Assembly (NCBI GenBank): GCA_020720525.1
Contig: DYON01000033.1
Coordinates: 1-15,573, forward strand
Direction of reading: 5' to 3'
Source of the DNA: Acetofilamentum sp.
Lineage (GTDB): Bacteria; Bacteroidota; Bacteroidia; Bacteroidales; DTU049
Length of the DNA stretch: 15,573 bases
Below are positions 14,035 to 15,573 of this stretch, one piece after another. Positions within the stretch are counted from its first letter, which is position 1. Each line of letters begins with the position of its first letter. Under the pieces are notes generated by a model. It had not been told where the DNA came from. It searched no databases and was given only the letters and a program-made list of their open reading frames with translations. The translations under genes and the position numbers were made by a program.

Positions 14035-14616
14035 ATGAAAACACGAACATTTTTTGGAATTGTTGCGTCGGCAGTGATGTTGCTTTGTTTTCAGCAACAA
14101 GTGTTCTCGCAAAACCTTCAAAAGTTAGATGAAGACAATGGATACAGGATTTTTAAAATCGATTCGAAATTCGACAATTTCGAGGATTCTTTGCAGCCAC
14201 TAAATTTGGGTCTCCCAACATCAACCGGATACAAATTTATTGGTTCTGATACTAGCTTTCAAAACATTGCCGGAATTCGACCTTTTGTGATTCAAGTGTT
14301 TTTCGATTTTTCAAATAATCTTGTAAAAGTTAGTGCTTATCTTTTTACTGCAAACAACGGTAGAAACTTTGAAAAAAGAACCGATAAAATGTTTGAAACG
14401 CTTAAAACATACTATACGGAAAGATACGGAAATGAATGCACTAAATCAATTCTTAATAGTGATGTGATGCGCTCTGGAGGGATACGCTATGTTTGGCAAA
14501 CTGAAAATGTTACATTTACAATGCAAGTGGTTACCGGGAAAAACACAGAATGGAGGATCATTAATGTTATCTATACCAAAACAGGCTTTTATAAAAAAGA
14601 TGGATATAATGAATGA
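14035..14616 (+). CDS. Exported hypothetical protein within the DUF6624-like cluster
   Basis: 193-residue protein with signal peptide MKTRTFFGIVASAVMLLCF, cleavage near VFSQ (22-25), so it is exported. I do not recognise the family. The mature part begins with a charged stretch (KLDEDNGYRIFKIDSKFDNF), contains alternating strands (FVIQVFFDFSNNLVKVSAYLF), a helix (DKMFETLKTYYTERYGNECTKS) and ends in strands (YVWQTENVTFTMQVV, EWRIINVIYTKTGF). This alpha/beta pattern resembles small periplasmic proteins that compute or bind something through a curved sheet. It sits 10 bp after the first DUF6624-like gene and is probably co-transcribed with it; no separate promoter is visible. Confidence 0.7.
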   Translation: MKTRTFFGIVASAVMLLCFQQQVFSQNLQKLDEDNGYRIFKIDSKFDNFEDSLQPLNLGLPTSTGYKFIGSDTSFQNIAGIRPFVIQVFFDFSNNLVKVSAYLFTANNGRNFEKRTDKMFETLKTYYTERYGNECTKSILNSDVMRSGGIRYVWQTENVTFTMQVVTGKNTEWRIINVIYTKTGFYKKDGYNE

Positions 14617-14667
14617 TAATCAATGCTTTGAGAAGTCAATATTAACCCTTGAAATTTTTCTACCAAT

Positions 14668-15477
14668 ATGAAAAATGTTGTTTTAATTGTTTTTGCTATT
14701 GCTTGTTTAACAGCGCATTCACAAGAAATTTCGCTTCAAAAGCGAGTAATGGCTTCCGACTCTGTGGTGTTGGCCGATTACGACAGTTTGATTGGTTTTT
14801 ACATCGAAAAAGATGCCGATTCGGCTATGTATTTCATCAATTTTGGAATCGGAAAGCCTGGTGGTAGTTTATTGTATCCTTTTTACAAACATCCCAACTT
14901 TTACCCTTACAATTCAACCAATTATCTGCAAGCTCGAAATTATGCCGATTCAATATTGAATTTGGCTGTTGGCAGTAAAGACACTGCATTATGCCAGCAA
15001 CTGCGACACGCATATCTTTTCGATCAGATGTTTAGACTCAAAACAAACGTTCTTCTTGCAACTCCCAATTTTTTTGCCGATTCGGCCAATGTGGCTCTTT
15101 TTCAGAGTGTTATGCAGCAGCAATTGCAGTACGATGCAAAAAATACTGCATTATTAGATTCTCTGCTGAATGTTTACGGGAAGAAACTCATTGTCGATTG
15201 TCCCTGCGATATCAATGCCGTTCGTGCAGTGAATTTGATTATTATGCATGCCGATGCCAATCCAACTTTTCAGTATAAAGTGTTATCGAAATACAAAAAA
15301 AGTATTATTAAGCGTTATGGAGCAGAGGGATACGCTTTTATGTATGACCGCTGTATGACTAATTTGGGCAAAAAGCCCGTATATTACATCTATAATCGTG
15401 ATAATCTGATTCCCGATAATGTTAGAAAAGTAAACAAACGTCGAAAAAAACTGGGGCTTGAACAAATGGCCAATTAG
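14668..15477 (+). CDS. Exported DUF6624-like protein, paralog of the gene at 12954
   Basis: 269-residue exported protein with signal peptide MKNVVLIVFAIACLTAHSQ. It follows the DUF6624-like motif order more compactly than the first paralog: DQMFR (119-123), DAKNTALLDSLLNVYG (156-171), AVNLIIMHADANPTFQYKVL (187-206), GYAFMYDRCM (221-230), KPVYYIYN (236-243) and the basic tail KVNKRRKKLGLEQM (254-267). The first paralog has counterparts at each position, but sequence identity is low, so the two diverged long ago. The two also share weak N-terminal similarity (ADSAMYFINFG against NDSAFISYLNG). There is 51 bp to the previous gene and no promoter match between, so co-transcription is likely. Function is unknown. 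Confidence 0.65.
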   Translation: MKNVVLIVFAIACLTAHSQEISLQKRVMASDSVVLADYDSLIGFYIEKDADSAMYFINFGIGKPGGSLLYPFYKHPNFYPYNSTNYLQARNYADSILNLAVGSKDTALCQQLRHAYLFDQMFRLKTNVLLATPNFFADSANVALFQSVMQQQLQYDAKNTALLDSLLNVYGKKLIVDCPCDINAVRAVNLIIMHADANPTFQYKVLSKYKKSIIKRYGAEGYAFMYDRCMTNLGKKPVYYIYNRDNLIPDNVRKVNKRRKKLGLEQMAN

Positions 15478-15490
15478 TTAAAAACCCATT

Positions 15491-15519
15491 TTTGCATCCA
15501 CAGAATAATTGTATTTTTG
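15491..15519 (+). promoter_or_regulatory. Promoter of the gene entering at 15553 (TTTG-N17-TATTTTTG)
   Basis: TTTG (15491-15494) and TATTTTTG (15512-15519), a full TAnnTTTG match, are 17 bp apart. The downstream leader matches that of the gene at 12954. Confidence 0.6.
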
Positions 15520-15573
15520 AATCGTTATTATACTTAATTTAAAGAAAAAACCATGAGAAGTATTTGGATATTG
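15512..15573 (+). repeat. Direct repeat, copy 2, cut by the window end
   Basis: Second copy of the -7, leader and start segment seen at 12914-12974, about 2.6 kb away. Similarity fades upstream of the -7 element; its downstream limit lies beyond the window. Confidence 0.8.
15553..15573 (+). CDS. Start of a further paralog (partial, runs off the window)
   Basis: Only seven codons are present. They encode MRSIWIL, identical to the first seven residues of the exported DUF6624-like protein at 12954, and they follow a near-identical leader. The gene is therefore very likely another exported member of the array, but its body cannot be seen. Confidence 0.6.

Overview
The window looks like chromosomal DNA of a Bacteroidota (Bacteroidetes) bacterium. 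Four things support this: a PorP/SprF-type outer-membrane protein; a secreted protein ending in a type IX secretion (T9SS) type A sorting domain; a lipoprotein whose +1 Cys is followed by an acidic run like the Bacteroidota lipoprotein export signal; and several promoters with the phylum's TAnnTTTG -7 element, mostly without Shine-Dalgarno sequences. No rRNA, tRNA, CRISPR array, transposase or phage gene is visible.

Positions 169-6011 (minus strand) hold a tightly packed four-gene set read in this order: a T9SS-sorted secreted protein with a probable TIM-barrel glycosidase-like domain, a MurU-like sugar-phosphate nucleotidyltransferase, an AddB-like PD-(D/E)XK exonuclease subunit with an Fe-S staple, and a PorP/SprF-like protein. 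All three junctions overlap (4, 4 and 14 nt), so this is probably one translationally coupled operon. It mixes a T9SS cargo, a T9SS-linked membrane protein, a cell-wall/sugar enzyme and a DNA-repair nuclease.

Positions 6012-6502 hold no credible gene. They contain an inverted 'HPELVSGS'-type repeat with nested hairpins, followed by three further hairpins.

Positions 6503-8562 hold a divergent pair: a secreted DNA/RNA non-specific endonuclease (minus) and an archaeal-type P-loop ATPase (plus). The 200-bp gap between them has three imperfect palindromes spaced exactly 30 bp apart, overlapping the ATPase promoter. This is the clearest regulatory signal in the window.

Positions 8568-11714 are core metabolism and division: tmk (minus), folP (plus, divergent from tmk over 38 bp), ilvE, and a short FtsB/DivIC-like division protein. 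Positions 11727-12854 carry two minus-strand envelope genes: a DUF922-like protein with an HExxH motif and a small, probably surface-exposed lipoprotein.

Positions 12954-15573 are a plus-strand cluster of exported proteins of unknown function. Two resemble the DUF6624 pattern, one between them is unrecognised, and a fourth gene begins at the window edge. The first and last share nearly identical promoter, leader and signal-peptide start, which indicates an expanding tandem paralog array running out of the window. This array and the operator array at 7321-7402 are the best candidates for something undescribed.
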